A DNA stretch of 64,000 nucleotides from UBA1858 sp965227695 (GCA_965227695.1 OZ245760.1:1178001-1242000), one strand, 5' to 3'. Shown: positions 17,157 through 27,055, counted from the stretch's first letter. Program-made: numbers and translations. Notes: generated from the sequence alone by a model not told the origin.

Positions 17157-17966
17157 ATGAGTACTGAAACACCCATATTATCAATTAAAAACATAGAAGT
17201 AGTGTATTCACGAGTTATATCAGCACTGCATGGTGTTTCAATTGATGTGCAAAAAGGAGAAATCGTATCCTTGCTGGGTGCAAATGGTGCGGGGAAAACA
17301 ACGACCTGTAAAGCAGTCTCCAGGCTGCTGGAAGCAGAGCGTGGAGAAGTGAATAAAGGCTCGATTGAATACAATGGCAATGATATTAGCACCATGACAG
17401 CATATGACATGGTGAAAGCAGGCGTCGTACAGGTACTCGAAGGTCGCCATATCTTTGGTCATTTAACGGTTGAGGAGAATCTACTGACCGGCTCATTTAT
17501 TCGTAATGCAGATTCTGCATCAGTAAAACAAGACCTTGAATATGTATATGAGCGCTTCAAGCGAATAAAAGACCGTAGAAAAAACCTCGGCGGTTTATGC
17601 TCTGGTGGTGAACAACAAATGGTTGCCATGGGTCGTGCGATGATGGCTAGACCAAATCTGATTCTTCTTGATGAGCCATCAATGGGTCTGGCGCCACAAC
17701 TTATCGAAGAGATTTTTGAAATTGTCAAAATGCTGAATGAACAAGACGGTGTTAGTTTTCTGGTATCTGAACAGAATGCCAATATCGCACTTAAATATGC
17801 AAAGGTTGGTTATATCATTGAAAACGGACGTGTAGTTCTTAAAGGTTCTGCCAAGGAATTGTCAGAATCTGACAGTGTTAAAGAGATGTATATGGGGGGT
17901 GGCGGAGACGATGTGAGCTTCAGGGATGTTAAATATTATCATCGTAGAAAACCCTGCATGGTATAG
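17157..17966 (+). CDS. Branched-chain-type ABC transporter ATP-binding protein (LivF-like)
   Basis: 269 residues with Walker A GANGAGKTT at about residue 41, signature LCSGGEQQMVAMGRAMMA, Walker B LILLDEPSMGLAP and switch His replaced by Gln in LVSEQNANIALK, which is normal for LivF. A charged C-terminal tail (GGGGDDVSFRDVKYYHRRKP) goes beyond the usual end. It is the second ATPase of the transporter and the last gene of the unit. Its stop codon lies 1 bp from the stop of the convergent rhombosortase gene. Confidence 0.92.
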   Translation: MSTETPILSIKNIEVVYSRVISALHGVSIDVQKGEIVSLLGANGAGKTTTCKAVSRLLEAERGEVNKGSIEYNGNDISTMTAYDMVKAGVVQVLEGRHIFGHLTVEENLLTGSFIRNADSASVKQDLEYVYERFKRIKDRRKNLGGLCSGGEQQMVAMGRAMMARPNLILLDEPSMGLAPQLIEEIFEIVKMLNEQDGVSFLVSEQNANIALKYAKVGYIIENGRVVLKGSAKELSESDSVKEMYMGGGGDDVSFRDVKYYHRRKPCMV

Positions 17967-17967
17967 A

Positions 17968-18591
17968 TTATCCTGACTTTTTCTTGTGGTAATCAACGGC
18001 AAGATTCCTTATAAAAAATATAACACTACACAAGAAGCCACCTGCAAATCCGTAGGCATGCGCATAACTGGATGTGCTAATAGTCTCTGACAGCACAGAC
18101 GCAACTAATTCTCCCCCGAATACCACCTGATTCAACACATAAGTTGCAATAATCAATAGCAAGGCAGTGGAGAGTAATGCGTTATTGAGATATGTTTTGA
18201 TGCAGGCATAGACATAAAGTCCTGTGACGACCCCTGAAAAACCGATATACCAGTCCAGATTGACACTGGAGATCATCACCCCGCATGAGACTGTGAGCAT
18301 AATAATTAATGTCGCAATTATCCAGTGAGTCGTATTGTCGACGGGATGTAACAATTTAAACAACATGATAACAGCGGCGATATTCAGACCACAGTGCCTC
18401 CACGAGAAGTGGGTAAAATGTCCAGTGACAAATCGCCAGTATTGACCCTCCCTGGCTTGTGTCAGATCAAAATATAATGCTTCACGATAAGGCGCTGGAA
18501 CCAGCATAACGCTAATGCATAACAGGCTGATCACTGTTATGTAACCAGTTGAATCTGAGGCAATATTCTTGGCTAAAAGATTACGATGCAT
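17968..18591 (-). CDS. rrtA: Rhombosortase (rhomboid-family intramembrane serine protease)
   Basis: 207 residues with about six membrane segments. Rhomboid features in order: W-R-TGHFTHFSWRHCGLN (the N-terminal H..N motif), YIGFSGVVTGLYVYA with the GxSG nucleophile serine, and SSYAHAYGFAGGF with the catalytic histidine. Spacing and small size match rhombosortase, which processes proteins carrying a GlyGly-CTERM tail. The divergent neighbour at 18753 encodes a secreted metallopeptidase ending in such a tail, which supports the assignment. The two genes share a 160-bp upstream region. Confidence 0.85.
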   Translation of the reverse strand: MHRNLLAKNIASDSTGYITVISLLCISVMLVPAPYREALYFDLTQAREGQYWRFVTGHFTHFSWRHCGLNIAAVIMLFKLLHPVDNTTHWIIATLIIMLTVSCGVMISSVNLDWYIGFSGVVTGLYVYACIKTYLNNALLSTALLLIIATYVLNQVVFGGELVASVLSETISTSSYAHAYGFAGGFLCSVIFFIRNLAVDYHKKKSG

Positions 18592-18752
18592 AAGACGACA
18601 TTGTGATCGTGAAAACAGCGCAAGAGTAGCCGTTGATCCAGATTTTACGACTTTCTATCTCTAACAGGACTAAATATGTCCGCAAAAGTTAGATCCTCAT
18701 CAAGAAAACTAAAGAACACCGTGTCTGTCTTTCCATGAGGATTAATAATTTT

Positions 18753-20489
18753 ATGCGCCTCACACGTGCTTCCATATACTTGATATTTGTACTTCTGTCT
18801 TTTCCTGTATCTGCAGAAAAACACCACTTTGAAATCGATATACAGGGCTTAAAATATGCGCTTGTACTCACTGAGAATGAGCGATTTACAGCCGCTGGCG
18901 AAGACCAGGCAAAAACGCATGGTATACATTATCAAGGGCATGTTGTTGGTCACAGTGATGGCTGGGTGCGTGCTTCATTGATAGATGGCAGATGGCAAGG
19001 AGTGGTCTCTGTGCATAATGCAATGCATATGTTTGATCAGGTACCAGATTATGAAGAGGGTGTTTTACAAGCTAACGGTACCATGATGTCTACACCACTG
19101 GTAGAAATTGATGCGTTGGCAGGTGGCTGTGGAACAGGGGATGACTCTCATAGCATGCTCAGTCATATAGAGTCGATGCAAAGTATAAGCAGTCAGGTGG
19201 AGGATGCGACTGAGCCGGCTCAGGTGGCCGCAACCTTTGCTCAATTTTGTAGCCAGGAAGTCAATGGTGTATGTGTTATCACGGAGCTTGAAATTGCATT
19301 TGATTTAAAGTTTCAGGAGTTATTTGCAGCGCAGTCGGTAGCGCAGGCCATGGCGATAATAAACATCGTTGATGGGCATTACCTGAATGACTTAAAAATA
19401 TCTATTGATGCCATTACACTGGAAATGTTGGCTGATGATTTATTTGATACAAGCGAAGCGGCCAGTCCTGTATTGAATGCGGGTGACCTGTTGACAACAA
19501 TTGAAATGAAAAAAAACAATAACCAGATCCCTTTCATGACGAATGTTAATGCGCTTACGCATTTAGTGACAGGGCGCGATTTTGAAGGCGGAACACTGGG
19601 TGTTGCTTATCTGGGAAGTGTGTGTCAGCCAAATGGTTTTAGCACCGGTACCTCGAGTGTATTTTTTGACAACCCGGCAGATACAAGTACTTTTAATATA
19701 CCGCTTACGGCAGTTATAGTTGCCCATGAACTGGCGCATAATCTGGGAGCAAATCATGATGGTCCGACAGGTAATGTGTTATGTCCGGCCTCTACCTATA
19801 TAATGTCTCCGGTCATTAATCCTGCCTTTAACCTATCAAACTTTTCTGCCTGTAGCATCGAAGATATTGAAACGACATTATCAAATCTGAATAACCCTGC
19901 ATTGTGTCTTGATTATCCTGCGGACGCCTATCTGCAAGAAAATTCTGGAAATACTCAAAGTCTCGATCAGAATAATGAATTTAGTTCATCATTTACTGCA
20001 CATCTGCAAAGTGGCTTTCTAATGGTTGACCAGGTTGAGATATCCGGTTCAATTAACCCGGTTGAAGGTACGTTCAGTTCGGTAATTGCTAACGGAAGTA
20101 ACTGCCTAATAGATTTACAGGGAGAGTCATACACCTGCACAGTTTCAAATCCGGCGACGACTTTCCAGCTGGTGACACAGATTCAGGTTGTCGATGGAGC
20201 TTCAGATATTATGCTCGATCAATCTATTAATATACAAACAGCCGATGTGCAGGATATTAACCCTGGTAATGATAATCTTGTGACAATGTTTACCATCTCT
20301 AATAATGATGTTGTCAATAATAATCAGAATGACAATAGTCAGCCAACGAATAATGAGCCTGAGATCAATGACAGTGACACAGAAGAGGGTGGTGCGGGTA
20401 GTTTTTCGTATGGGTTTGTATGGATTATGATTGTTTTGTATCTATACAAAAACTTCTGTCATCGGCAGGTTTTCAAAGTCAATGCATAA
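18753..20489 (+). CDS. Reprolysin-like secreted metallopeptidase with GlyGly-CTERM tail
   Basis: 578 residues from ATG 18753; the upstream ATG at 18735 gives a longer, less regular signal peptide and lacks a binding site, while a GAGG lies before 18753. The signal peptide ends at FPVSA. A pro-region follows (YQGHVVGHSDGWVRASLIDG), as in M12B proteases. The zinc site HELAHNLGANHDG (first His near residue 325) is the complete HExxHxxGxxHD. The C-terminus has Gly-Gly at 546-547, a hydrophobic segment (FVWIMIVLYLY) and basic residues, the GlyGly-CTERM pattern recognised by rhombosortase. It is likely exported by Sec and type II secretion and then trimmed by the divergent RrtA. Confidence 0.85.
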   Translation: MRLTRASIYLIFVLLSFPVSAEKHHFEIDIQGLKYALVLTENERFTAAGEDQAKTHGIHYQGHVVGHSDGWVRASLIDGRWQGVVSVHNAMHMFDQVPDYEEGVLQANGTMMSTPLVEIDALAGGCGTGDDSHSMLSHIESMQSISSQVEDATEPAQVAATFAQFCSQEVNGVCVITELEIAFDLKFQELFAAQSVAQAMAIINIVDGHYLNDLKISIDAITLEMLADDLFDTSEAASPVLNAGDLLTTIEMKKNNNQIPFMTNVNALTHLVTGRDFEGGTLGVAYLGSVCQPNGFSTGTSSVFFDNPADTSTFNIPLTAVIVAHELAHNLGANHDGPTGNVLCPASTYIMSPVINPAFNLSNFSACSIEDIETTLSNLNNPALCLDYPADAYLQENSGNTQSLDQNNEFSSSFTAHLQSGFLMVDQVEISGSINPVEGTFSSVIANGSNCLIDLQGESYTCTVSNPATTFQLVTQIQVVDGASDIMLDQSINIQTADVQDINPGNDNLVTMFTISNNDVVNNNQNDNSQPTNNEPEINDSDTEEGGAGSFSYGFVWIMIVLYLYKNFCHRQVFKVNA

Positions 20490-20925
20490 GATTGTCGGGC
20501 TACTGTTTTTTATTATTTCGCCAGGCATATTTGCATGTGAATATGATGTGAGTGAAAAAATAAAGGAAAAATATAGTCTTTGGAAACAAAAAGACATGCA
20601 ACAATATTATTACCTTGTGCAAAAGCAGTGTTTTTGTGCGCCTGAATACACACGACTCCTGAAAGTATTTGTGACAGATAATCATGTTGTCCGTGTAGTC
20701 GACGTCAAGACAGGCAAAGAAGTGACACAACCTGTGATGCTACACCAGCGAACCATTAGTCAATGGTATGATGCAATATTGGAATCACTCAAGCACCAGC
20801 GTGCTGAAGTGAATGTTGAATATAACCAGGAAGGCGGTTATCCCTCGCTAATTTATATTGACCCACATACAATGCGTGCTGATGATGAATATACTGTGTT
20901 CATTGATCAGTTGACTGAAAACTGA
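20482..20925 (+). CDS. Secreted DUF6174-like protein
   Basis: 147 residues; ATG 20482 overlaps the stop of the metallopeptidase gene by 8 bp, so translation is probably coupled. The signal peptide is MHKIVGLLFFIISPGIFA-C. The mature protein has WKQKDMQQYYYLVQKQCFCAP, a pattern of the DUF6174 family (W...Y.Y..Q..C.C), then short beta-rich segments and a conserved-looking YPSLIYIDPH. Function unknown. A role together with the metallopeptidase is suggested only by the overlap. Confidence 0.65.
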   Translation: MHKIVGLLFFIISPGIFACEYDVSEKIKEKYSLWKQKDMQQYYYLVQKQCFCAPEYTRLLKVFVTDNHVVRVVDVKTGKEVTQPVMLHQRTISQWYDAILESLKHQRAEVNVEYNQEGGYPSLIYIDPHTMRADDEYTVFIDQLTEN

Positions 20926-20987
20926 GTATGATTCGGGAGTTTATGATATTGTAATCGCGTTATTTTACTGACGTTATTTATATATTT

Positions 20988-21377
20988 ATGAAAACAACAG
21001 TCCCGGTCACCAGGCGTTTAAAGACTTTTCGGGCGTGGCTAATAGCCTTTATGCTAATGTTGATGAACATAACAGCGAATGCTTCTTTTTATCAGTCCAC
21101 AACGCTGGCGCAATATTGTCGCGAATATATAAAATACAGTGACCTGGATAGCACGGCCGCTTCGCACGAAGCGGGGATTTGTGCCGGCTATCTTGCCGCA
21201 GCGATTGACCTGATGGATTTATCTCAACGGCTTTGTGACAGGCAAAAGTTAAATCTTGATAACGTTGCTTCGCTGTTTGTCGATGAGGTGGAAAAAAATC
21301 CCGATCACGGCAATAAAAGCGCAACTTTTGTGCTGGTTCAATTGTTGCAAAAACACTATGCATGTGATTCCGATTGA
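20988..21377 (+). CDS. Rap1a/Tai-family small secreted protein
   Basis: 129 residues. Basic N-terminus and signal peptide (ending near ITANA-S). The mature part is helical with four cysteines: YCREYI, GICAGYLAAAIDLMDLSQRLCD and HYACDSD. The C...C-GY...C...C arrangement and length resemble the Rap1a/Tai immunity-protein domain, which also occurs in many non-immunity periplasmic proteins. No type VI effector is nearby, so an immunity role is not supported here. The gene ends where the convergent RND gene ends. Confidence 0.6.
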   Translation: MKTTVPVTRRLKTFRAWLIAFMLMLMNITANASFYQSTTLAQYCREYIKYSDLDSTAASHEAGICAGYLAAAIDLMDLSQRLCDRQKLNLDNVASLFVDEVEKNPDHGNKSATFVLVQLLQKHYACDSD

Positions 21378-23843
21378 CTAATTCGTAGCTTTTACAGGTT
21401 TCCACCAATGGATGAGTAGGGGAATAATGGTAAAAGTTGCCAGTAGTGAGACAATCATGGCGATGCTGGTAAACAGGCCAAAATAAATCGACGGCTTAAA
21501 ACTTGAAGTAACCAGAATAATAAAGCCAAGTGTCACCGTTATTGAGGTGTAATATAGCGCTTTCCCCACAGTTATCTGTACTGTATTGATTGCCTGATTG
21601 TAATTTGCACCCTGGCTTATTTCTTTTTTGAATCGATGTATATAGTGTATCGCGTAATCAACCCCAATCCCGATGGTAATCGCCGCAATTGTGATTGTCA
21701 TAATATCCAGAGGAATATGAAGGATACCCATCGCACCAAGTATAAAAAATGCAGTGAATACATTGGGTATGGTCCCAATAACTGCTAGTGATATATTTCT
21801 GAACAGGATCAGCAGCATTAATAAAATGCATATAAATACCGTGCCCAGTGTGAGTATCTGTGACTGATAAAGACTCTGCAATACATTGTTATAAAGCACG
21901 CTTATACCACTTAAGCGAACGTCTTCTCCATCAGACAGAAAATTATCACGAATATCATTCTCGATTTTGTGTAACAGGTCATTGCGAATCAGTGTATGGT
22001 CCGAATCTTTTATTCTGGCCACAATTCTTGCCTGGTCACCCTGGCTGGAAATATAAGGGTCGATGAGTACTGCCTTGATCTCATCCGGAATTTTCTTATG
22101 AATTAATGCCAGGTGAAAATCTTCCAGTTCCTCACCCTTGGCAATTTGCCTGAAGACTTTTTCGGTGCTGGAGATTGACAATACCTTGCCAACCTGACTC
22201 AGACTTTCAAGGTATTCGTGAATTTCCCTGATTTTTTTAATACCAAAACGATTGTACCAGTAGCTTTGTTGAGTGAAGCTTTCTTCTTCCTGCTCAAAAT
22301 AATCTGCAAATTCATCATCAACTTCATACTGCGGTGTGTTTTCCTCTTCTTTAGGTGCCTCGAGCAGCAATTCCAGGGGTACTGTGCCGCCGAGCTCCTG
22401 ATCTATAAACACCAGGCCTTTGTGTAATTGCGTATCAGACTTGAAATAATCAATGAATCGGTTTTCAACCGTCATTTGTGTGATTCCGTATAAGCTGATA
22501 AATGCAATAACGACAATGGAAGCGCCGGCCATTTTTTTATTTATGGTAAGGCTGTTTAAAAGACGACTTAACAGGCCGGTGTTGTTTTGCTGTCCCGAAT
22601 TTGGCACAGACGGATTAAACAAATGAATCAGTATGGGGAGCACTGTGAATGTCAGACCAAATGCGCATACCAGGCCTATCACCATAATCAAGCCAAAAAA
22701 TATTACTGGTTGGATATCGCTAACAATAAGCGAGATGAATGCAATGGCGGATGTCGCGACCATATAAAAACAGGGTGTGGCAATCTGTTTGACCGCATGC
22801 TGGAGATTATATGACATCTCTTGCGGGTTTTTGATGGCGACTTCCTGGTAGCGAATAATGACATGTATTGACAGGGTGATTGAAAATATAATAAGCAGGG
22901 CGACAAAATTCGAAGAGATGATAGTGAGCTGTAGCCCAAATAAGCCGATTAACCCGGACACCATCACCACATTTAAGAAAGCACACACCAATGATAGTGC
23001 GACCCAGGACAGGCGGCGAAAGAATAAATATAAAACGAAAATCATGATGATAACCATGCTAATGCCAAACACGCGAATATCATTATGAATAAATAACTTT
23101 ATGTCATTTGCAATGAGTGGTGCACCAGCCAGATAAAAAGTCCCTTTGTTTTCATGTTTGGCAAGTGTTTCGCGTATGTCAACCAGTGCTTTTTTATAGC
23201 GTTCGTTGATTTGAGCGCGCTCAAGTGGGATCTGCCTGTCAATATTCTCCAGTTGCGTGAGTAGTTGTTGGTTGTTGCTGTTGTCAGCGTTATCCAGTTT
23301 GTCCAAAAGTGTATATTTATCTTTTAACAATTTGACAAGGTTTTCATTTTTCTGGATATCAACTTTGATCGCAGTAGACTTGGCGTCCGCGCTTACCAGA
23401 TTGGAAGAGTAAATCGGACTGACAGCGAATTCCTGTTTGGCGCTTTCTAAATTTACATCAGGGTGAGTTAAGTTGCGGAATGTGCTCACTCCATCTTCTT
23501 CCTGACTGCGTGGCTGCTGTAGTAAGGGAACATTTGTTATGCTGTTTACATTGGAAACGCCGGTAGCAGCCTGCAACTCGCTGGTGAGTTGTTGTATAAA
23601 GTTAATTGTACTTTGCGTATATAAATCATCCTCCGGCTGGTAGCCAACAATAATGTATTCATCTGACCCGTATTGACGGTGTACTTCCCGGTAAAACTCA
23701 AGGTCAGGATCACTTTCAAGCAAAAGTGAGTCAGGGGAAGCATCGATATGAATTTTTTGAATGTAGGTAGAAAGCCCCGCTATGACCGCAAGGATAGTGA
23801 CTAACGTGACAATAGGTTTTTTCAGGAGTACGCGGACAAACAT
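21378..23843 (-). CDS. RND/MMPL-type exporter, HAE3 family
   Basis: 821 residues with two repeats of the RND half-unit. Each has one N-terminal membrane helix, a periplasmic loop and a cluster of five helices. The first cluster lies around residues 230-400, the second around 640-815. Family motifs: IIVGYQPEDDLYT after the first helix and AITIGIGVDYAIHYIHRF in the second cluster (the GxDY proton-relay region). HAE3 members export lipids or hopanoid-like compounds to the outer membrane or periplasm without a dedicated fusion protein; none is encoded here. An acidic insert (EEENTPQYEVDDEFADYFEQ) lies in the second periplasmic loop. Substrate unknown. Confidence 0.85.
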   Translation of the reverse strand: MFVRVLLKKPIVTLVTILAVIAGLSTYIQKIHIDASPDSLLLESDPDLEFYREVHRQYGSDEYIIVGYQPEDDLYTQSTINFIQQLTSELQAATGVSNVNSITNVPLLQQPRSQEEDGVSTFRNLTHPDVNLESAKQEFAVSPIYSSNLVSADAKSTAIKVDIQKNENLVKLLKDKYTLLDKLDNADNSNNQQLLTQLENIDRQIPLERAQINERYKKALVDIRETLAKHENKGTFYLAGAPLIANDIKLFIHNDIRVFGISMVIIMIFVLYLFFRRLSWVALSLVCAFLNVVMVSGLIGLFGLQLTIISSNFVALLIIFSITLSIHVIIRYQEVAIKNPQEMSYNLQHAVKQIATPCFYMVATSAIAFISLIVSDIQPVIFFGLIMVIGLVCAFGLTFTVLPILIHLFNPSVPNSGQQNNTGLLSRLLNSLTINKKMAGASIVVIAFISLYGITQMTVENRFIDYFKSDTQLHKGLVFIDQELGGTVPLELLLEAPKEEENTPQYEVDDEFADYFEQEEESFTQQSYWYNRFGIKKIREIHEYLESLSQVGKVLSISSTEKVFRQIAKGEELEDFHLALIHKKIPDEIKAVLIDPYISSQGDQARIVARIKDSDHTLIRNDLLHKIENDIRDNFLSDGEDVRLSGISVLYNNVLQSLYQSQILTLGTVFICILLMLLILFRNISLAVIGTIPNVFTAFFILGAMGILHIPLDIMTITIAAITIGIGVDYAIHYIHRFKKEISQGANYNQAINTVQITVGKALYYTSITVTLGFIILVTSSFKPSIYFGLFTSIAMIVSLLATFTIIPLLIHWWKPVKATN

Positions 23844-23946
23844 AATTTACAGGGTTCTATGATGATGTGAATATTTGCGGAAGTTAACCGCGCTATTGTA
23901 GCTTATTTATCGTAATGGCTTCCACGCCAGGGTGGAATATACAACT

Positions 23947-24903
23947 CTAGTGAATTTTTTCCTGTCGCTTGAGCCAAATATCGAGTCCCTGAGCATTGAG
24001 CGTGAGATCAGTACTCAAAAGTCTTTTTATTTCTTCCTCGTCCTGCCTGCATCCTGCCTTGATTAAATCATCCAGAGTAAACCGAGTGATTTGCTGTGTG
24101 AGGTCTGCAAGTCGTGATTCGCTGTCGCGCACGGAGTAAGCAATTCGTGTGTAAGCCTCAAGGTCGTGCCTAAGCTTTTGCGCGAGTATAGGGACATTTT
24201 CCACGGCGCCATAGTGGGTAAGATACATGCGTTGCGGATTTTTGCCTAGCAGGGTTTCGAGTGAAGTCAGCCAGGCATCGGGCTCAAACTGGACGGGGGT
24301 TGTGGTTGGCATCAGGTAACGGCCACCGGGTATTGATATGTCCGGGTAAGAAAGGCCAAAAGTGTCTCCTGTGAACCATCCTTCGCTCATTTCATCAAAT
24401 ACACAAAAATGATGGCGTGCGTGCCCGGGTGTATCAGCAATAATAAGTTTTCTTCCATTCAGGTCCAGGAATTCGCCGTCATTGGCGGCGTGTACTCGCT
24501 GTTCGGACACTGGTATGACGTTCCCATATAACTGGTTGAAGCGATCCCGACCATAGACCTGGCACGCGCTTTCAACCAGGCGCTGTGGATCGATCATATG
24601 GCGGGCGCCGCGTGGGTGAACCACACACGTGGCATTCGGCAGTGCCTGCATGAGTTCACCGGCGCCTCCGGCGTGATCAAGGTGTATATGCGTGGGAATA
24701 ACATACTTAACTGACGAGACATTAAGCCCTCGCTCATTGAGCGCACCAAGTAGTCGCACTACGGAGTGCTGCGTTCCACAATCAATAAACGCAGCACATT
24801 CGCCATGCGTTATCAGGTAGCTACAGGCAAGACGTGGGCGAATGTAGTCAGTATCAATACAAAAGATATTGAAAGCCAGCGCATCGTCAAGTGGAGAACT
24901 CAC
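23947..24903 (-). CDS. MBL-fold metallohydrolase
   Basis: 318 residues with the metallo-beta-lactamase metal motif THIHLDHAGG, a later metal ligand region (ADTPGHARHHFCV) and TGDTFGLSYPD. The start is GTG at 24903; no better upstream start is present in frame. It sits downstream of rraA on the same strand with 26 bp between, so the two are probably co-transcribed. The substrate is unknown; the fold covers thioesterases, glyoxalase II-like and lactonase enzymes. Confidence 0.8.
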   Translation of the reverse strand: MSSPLDDALAFNIFCIDTDYIRPRLACSYLITHGECAAFIDCGTQHSVVRLLGALNERGLNVSSVKYVIPTHIHLDHAGGAGELMQALPNATCVVHPRGARHMIDPQRLVESACQVYGRDRFNQLYGNVIPVSEQRVHAANDGEFLDLNGRKLIIADTPGHARHHFCVFDEMSEGWFTGDTFGLSYPDISIPGGRYLMPTTTPVQFEPDAWLTSLETLLGKNPQRMYLTHYGAVENVPILAQKLRHDLEAYTRIAYSVRDSESRLADLTQQITRFTLDDLIKAGCRQDEEEIKRLLSTDLTLNAQGLDIWLKRQEKIH

Positions 24904-24929
24904 GGATTTATATTGGTCGTTTCTGACAT

Positions 24930-25406
24930 TTATGCAATGGATGTTGCGGACAGTATGATACCGTCTTCGTCAGCGTAGACAAAGTGGCCGGGAATAAAGT
25001 CGACATCGGCAAAATGCACACGGATATCCACCTCACCTTCACCTTTTTTAACGCTCTTAAGTGGCATGGTGCCGATGGCTTTGACCCCGATATTAATCGT
25101 AGAGATCACGCCAGAATCACGAATACAGCCATATACAATAATCCCGTTCCAGCCATTGTCTGCACCCATTTGCGCTAAAATATCGCCAACCATGGCACAG
25201 CGGGTAGAGCCGCCGCCATCCACAACCAGTACGCGGCCGTGGCCGGGCTGCTCAAGCTGTTTTCTGACCAGGGAGTTATCTTCAAAGCATTTTACGGTAG
25301 AAATTTGGCCCGAAAAGGCGATATTCTTGCCATAGTCGCTGAACATGGGTTGCGCGATGGAGAGTGCATCGGAGTGATCATCACATAAATCTGCCGTCTT
25401 AAACAT
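24930..25406 (-). CDS. rraA: Ribonuclease E activity regulator RraA-like protein
   Basis: 158 residues, the normal RraA length. Characteristic segments are FKTADLCDDH at the start, FSGQISTVKCFEDNSLVR, GRVLVVDGGGSTRCAMVGDILA, GWNGIIVYGCIRDSG and GTMPLKS. In the family the protein forms a trimeric ring that binds RNase E and inhibits mRNA decay; related proteins with a G-x20-R-D motif are aldolases, and the R-D pair (CIRDSG) is also present here, so enzymatic activity is not excluded. Divergent from isocitrate lyase, with a 297-bp region between them. Confidence 0.88.
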   Translation of the reverse strand: MFKTADLCDDHSDALSIAQPMFSDYGKNIAFSGQISTVKCFEDNSLVRKQLEQPGHGRVLVVDGGGSTRCAMVGDILAQMGADNGWNGIIVYGCIRDSGVISTINIGVKAIGTMPLKSVKKGEGEVDIRVHFADVDFIPGHFVYADEDGIILSATSIA

Positions 25407-25703
25407 GTTCTTTAACCTTTTGTTTTTATTTGAAAATTATAGTATAGCTAGAGAGTGAAGAAGCCATTTATCCACATGCGGGTGCCAAAGACTGGCAATA
25501 ATAGGGGCCTCAAAGCAGGCAGGCAAGTGGCAGATCACTAATTTCCATGCAATCCTTGAATATCGGCTAGATATCACAAGACGCGTTTAAAAGTATTTGC
25601 TAATATACCGGACCTTTTTTGGGCATCCTCCGGGGCGAGGGCAAATAGTTGGGGTTAATGCACAGAATGTTTAGCGTTCTAAATCTTAATAGGAGACATT
25701 TAA
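25407..25703. other. Divergent promoter region rraA/aceA
   Basis: About 300 bp between two divergent starts. No gene is seen. The aceA ribosome binding site AGGAG lies at 25691-25695. No operator could be named with confidence. Confidence 0.5.
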
Positions 25704-27011
25704 GTGAGTAGCAGAGATGATCAAATCAAGCAATTAGAAAAAGAGTGGGCGGAGAATCCACGTTGGAAAAACGTTAAGCGCGGTTATACAGCGGCAGACG
25801 TGGTGCGTTTGCGCGGATCAGTCATACCCGAGTATACCTATGCACGTCGTGGTGCCGAAAAGTTATGGAAGCTTGTTAACGGTGAGTCTAAAAAAGGTTA
25901 TGTGAACTGTCTTGGTGCATTGACTGGTGGACAGGCAGTGCAACAGGTCAAGGCAGGTATCGAAGCGATATATCTTTCAGGCTGGCAGGTCGCGGCAGAC
26001 GCCAACACATCAGAAACAATGTATCCTGACCAATCACTATATGCCTATGACTCTGTCCCGACAGTGGTGCGAAGAATCAACAATGCGTTCAAGCGTGCGG
26101 ATGAAATTCAGTGCTCAAAAGGAATAGATGCCGGTGATGAAGGATTTACCGATTATTTTGCACCGATTGTGGCGGACGCTGAAGCCGGGTTTGGTGGCGT
26201 ACTGAACGCATTTGAACTGATGAAAAACATGATTCAAAACGGCGCTGCCGGCGCGCATTTTGAAGATCAGCTGGCCGCGGTGAAGAAATGCGGTCACATG
26301 GGTGGAAAAGTACTTGTGCCAACCCAGGAAGCTATCCAGAAACTGATTGCTGCCCGTCTGGCGTCCGATGTGTTGAATGTGCCGACGATTGTACTGGCAC
26401 GTACAGATGCAGAAGCAGCCAATCTGCTAACCTCTGACTTTGATCCAAATGACAAGCCTTTCTGCACGGGTGAGCGTACCAATGAAGGTTTCTTCCGCGT
26501 CAAGAACGGCCTGGAGCAGGCGATATCACGTGGCGTGGCGTATGCGCCTTATGCAGATCTGGTCTGGTGTGAAACCGGCAAACCAGACATAGGGTTTGCT
26601 CGTGAGTTTGCAAAAGCGGTTCAGGATGCCAATCCGGGTCAACTGCTGGCGTATAACTGTTCACCGTCATTTAACTGGAAGAAAAATCTTGATGACAAGC
26701 AGATTGCAAGCTTCCAGGAAGAACTGTCCGATCTTGGCTACAAGTATCAATTCATTACTCTCGCGGGTATTCATAACATGTGGTACAACATGTACGATCT
26801 GGCTTATGACTATGCACGTGGCGAAGGCATGAAGCATTATGTGGAAAAAGTTCAGCAGCCAGAATTTGCCGCTGCGGATAAGGGCTACACATTTGTCAGT
26901 CACCAGCAGGAAGTTGGTGCCGGCTATTTTGATGATGTCACTACCGTGATTCAGGGTGGCCAGTCCTCTGTGACTGCATTGACCGGGTCGACCGAAGAAG
27001 AGCAGTTCTAA
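25704..27011 (+). CDS. aceA: Isocitrate lyase
   Basis: 435 residues, matching the short proteobacterial isocitrate lyase. The catalytic loop KKCGHMGGKVL places the active Cys near residue 196. Other signatures are CLGALTGGQAVQQVKAG, PIVADAEAGFGG (metal-binding Asp/Glu) and AYNCSPSFNWKKN. GTG start with a good AGGAG 9 bp upstream. It splits isocitrate into glyoxylate and succinate, the first step of the glyoxylate shunt; malate synthase is not in the window. The gene for the competing enzyme, isocitrate dehydrogenase, follows directly. Confidence 0.97.
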   Translation: MSSRDDQIKQLEKEWAENPRWKNVKRGYTAADVVRLRGSVIPEYTYARRGAEKLWKLVNGESKKGYVNCLGALTGGQAVQQVKAGIEAIYLSGWQVAADANTSETMYPDQSLYAYDSVPTVVRRINNAFKRADEIQCSKGIDAGDEGFTDYFAPIVADAEAGFGGVLNAFELMKNMIQNGAAGAHFEDQLAAVKKCGHMGGKVLVPTQEAIQKLIAARLASDVLNVPTIVLARTDAEAANLLTSDFDPNDKPFCTGERTNEGFFRVKNGLEQAISRGVAYAPYADLVWCETGKPDIGFAREFAKAVQDANPGQLLAYNCSPSFNWKKNLDDKQIASFQEELSDLGYKYQFITLAGIHNMWYNMYDLAYDYARGEGMKHYVEKVQQPEFAAADKGYTFVSHQQEVGAGYFDDVTTVIQGGQSSVTALTGSTEEEQF

Positions 27012-27055
27012 CTGATTGGCGAGTTATTGCCATAAATCAATTATTGATAGCTTGT

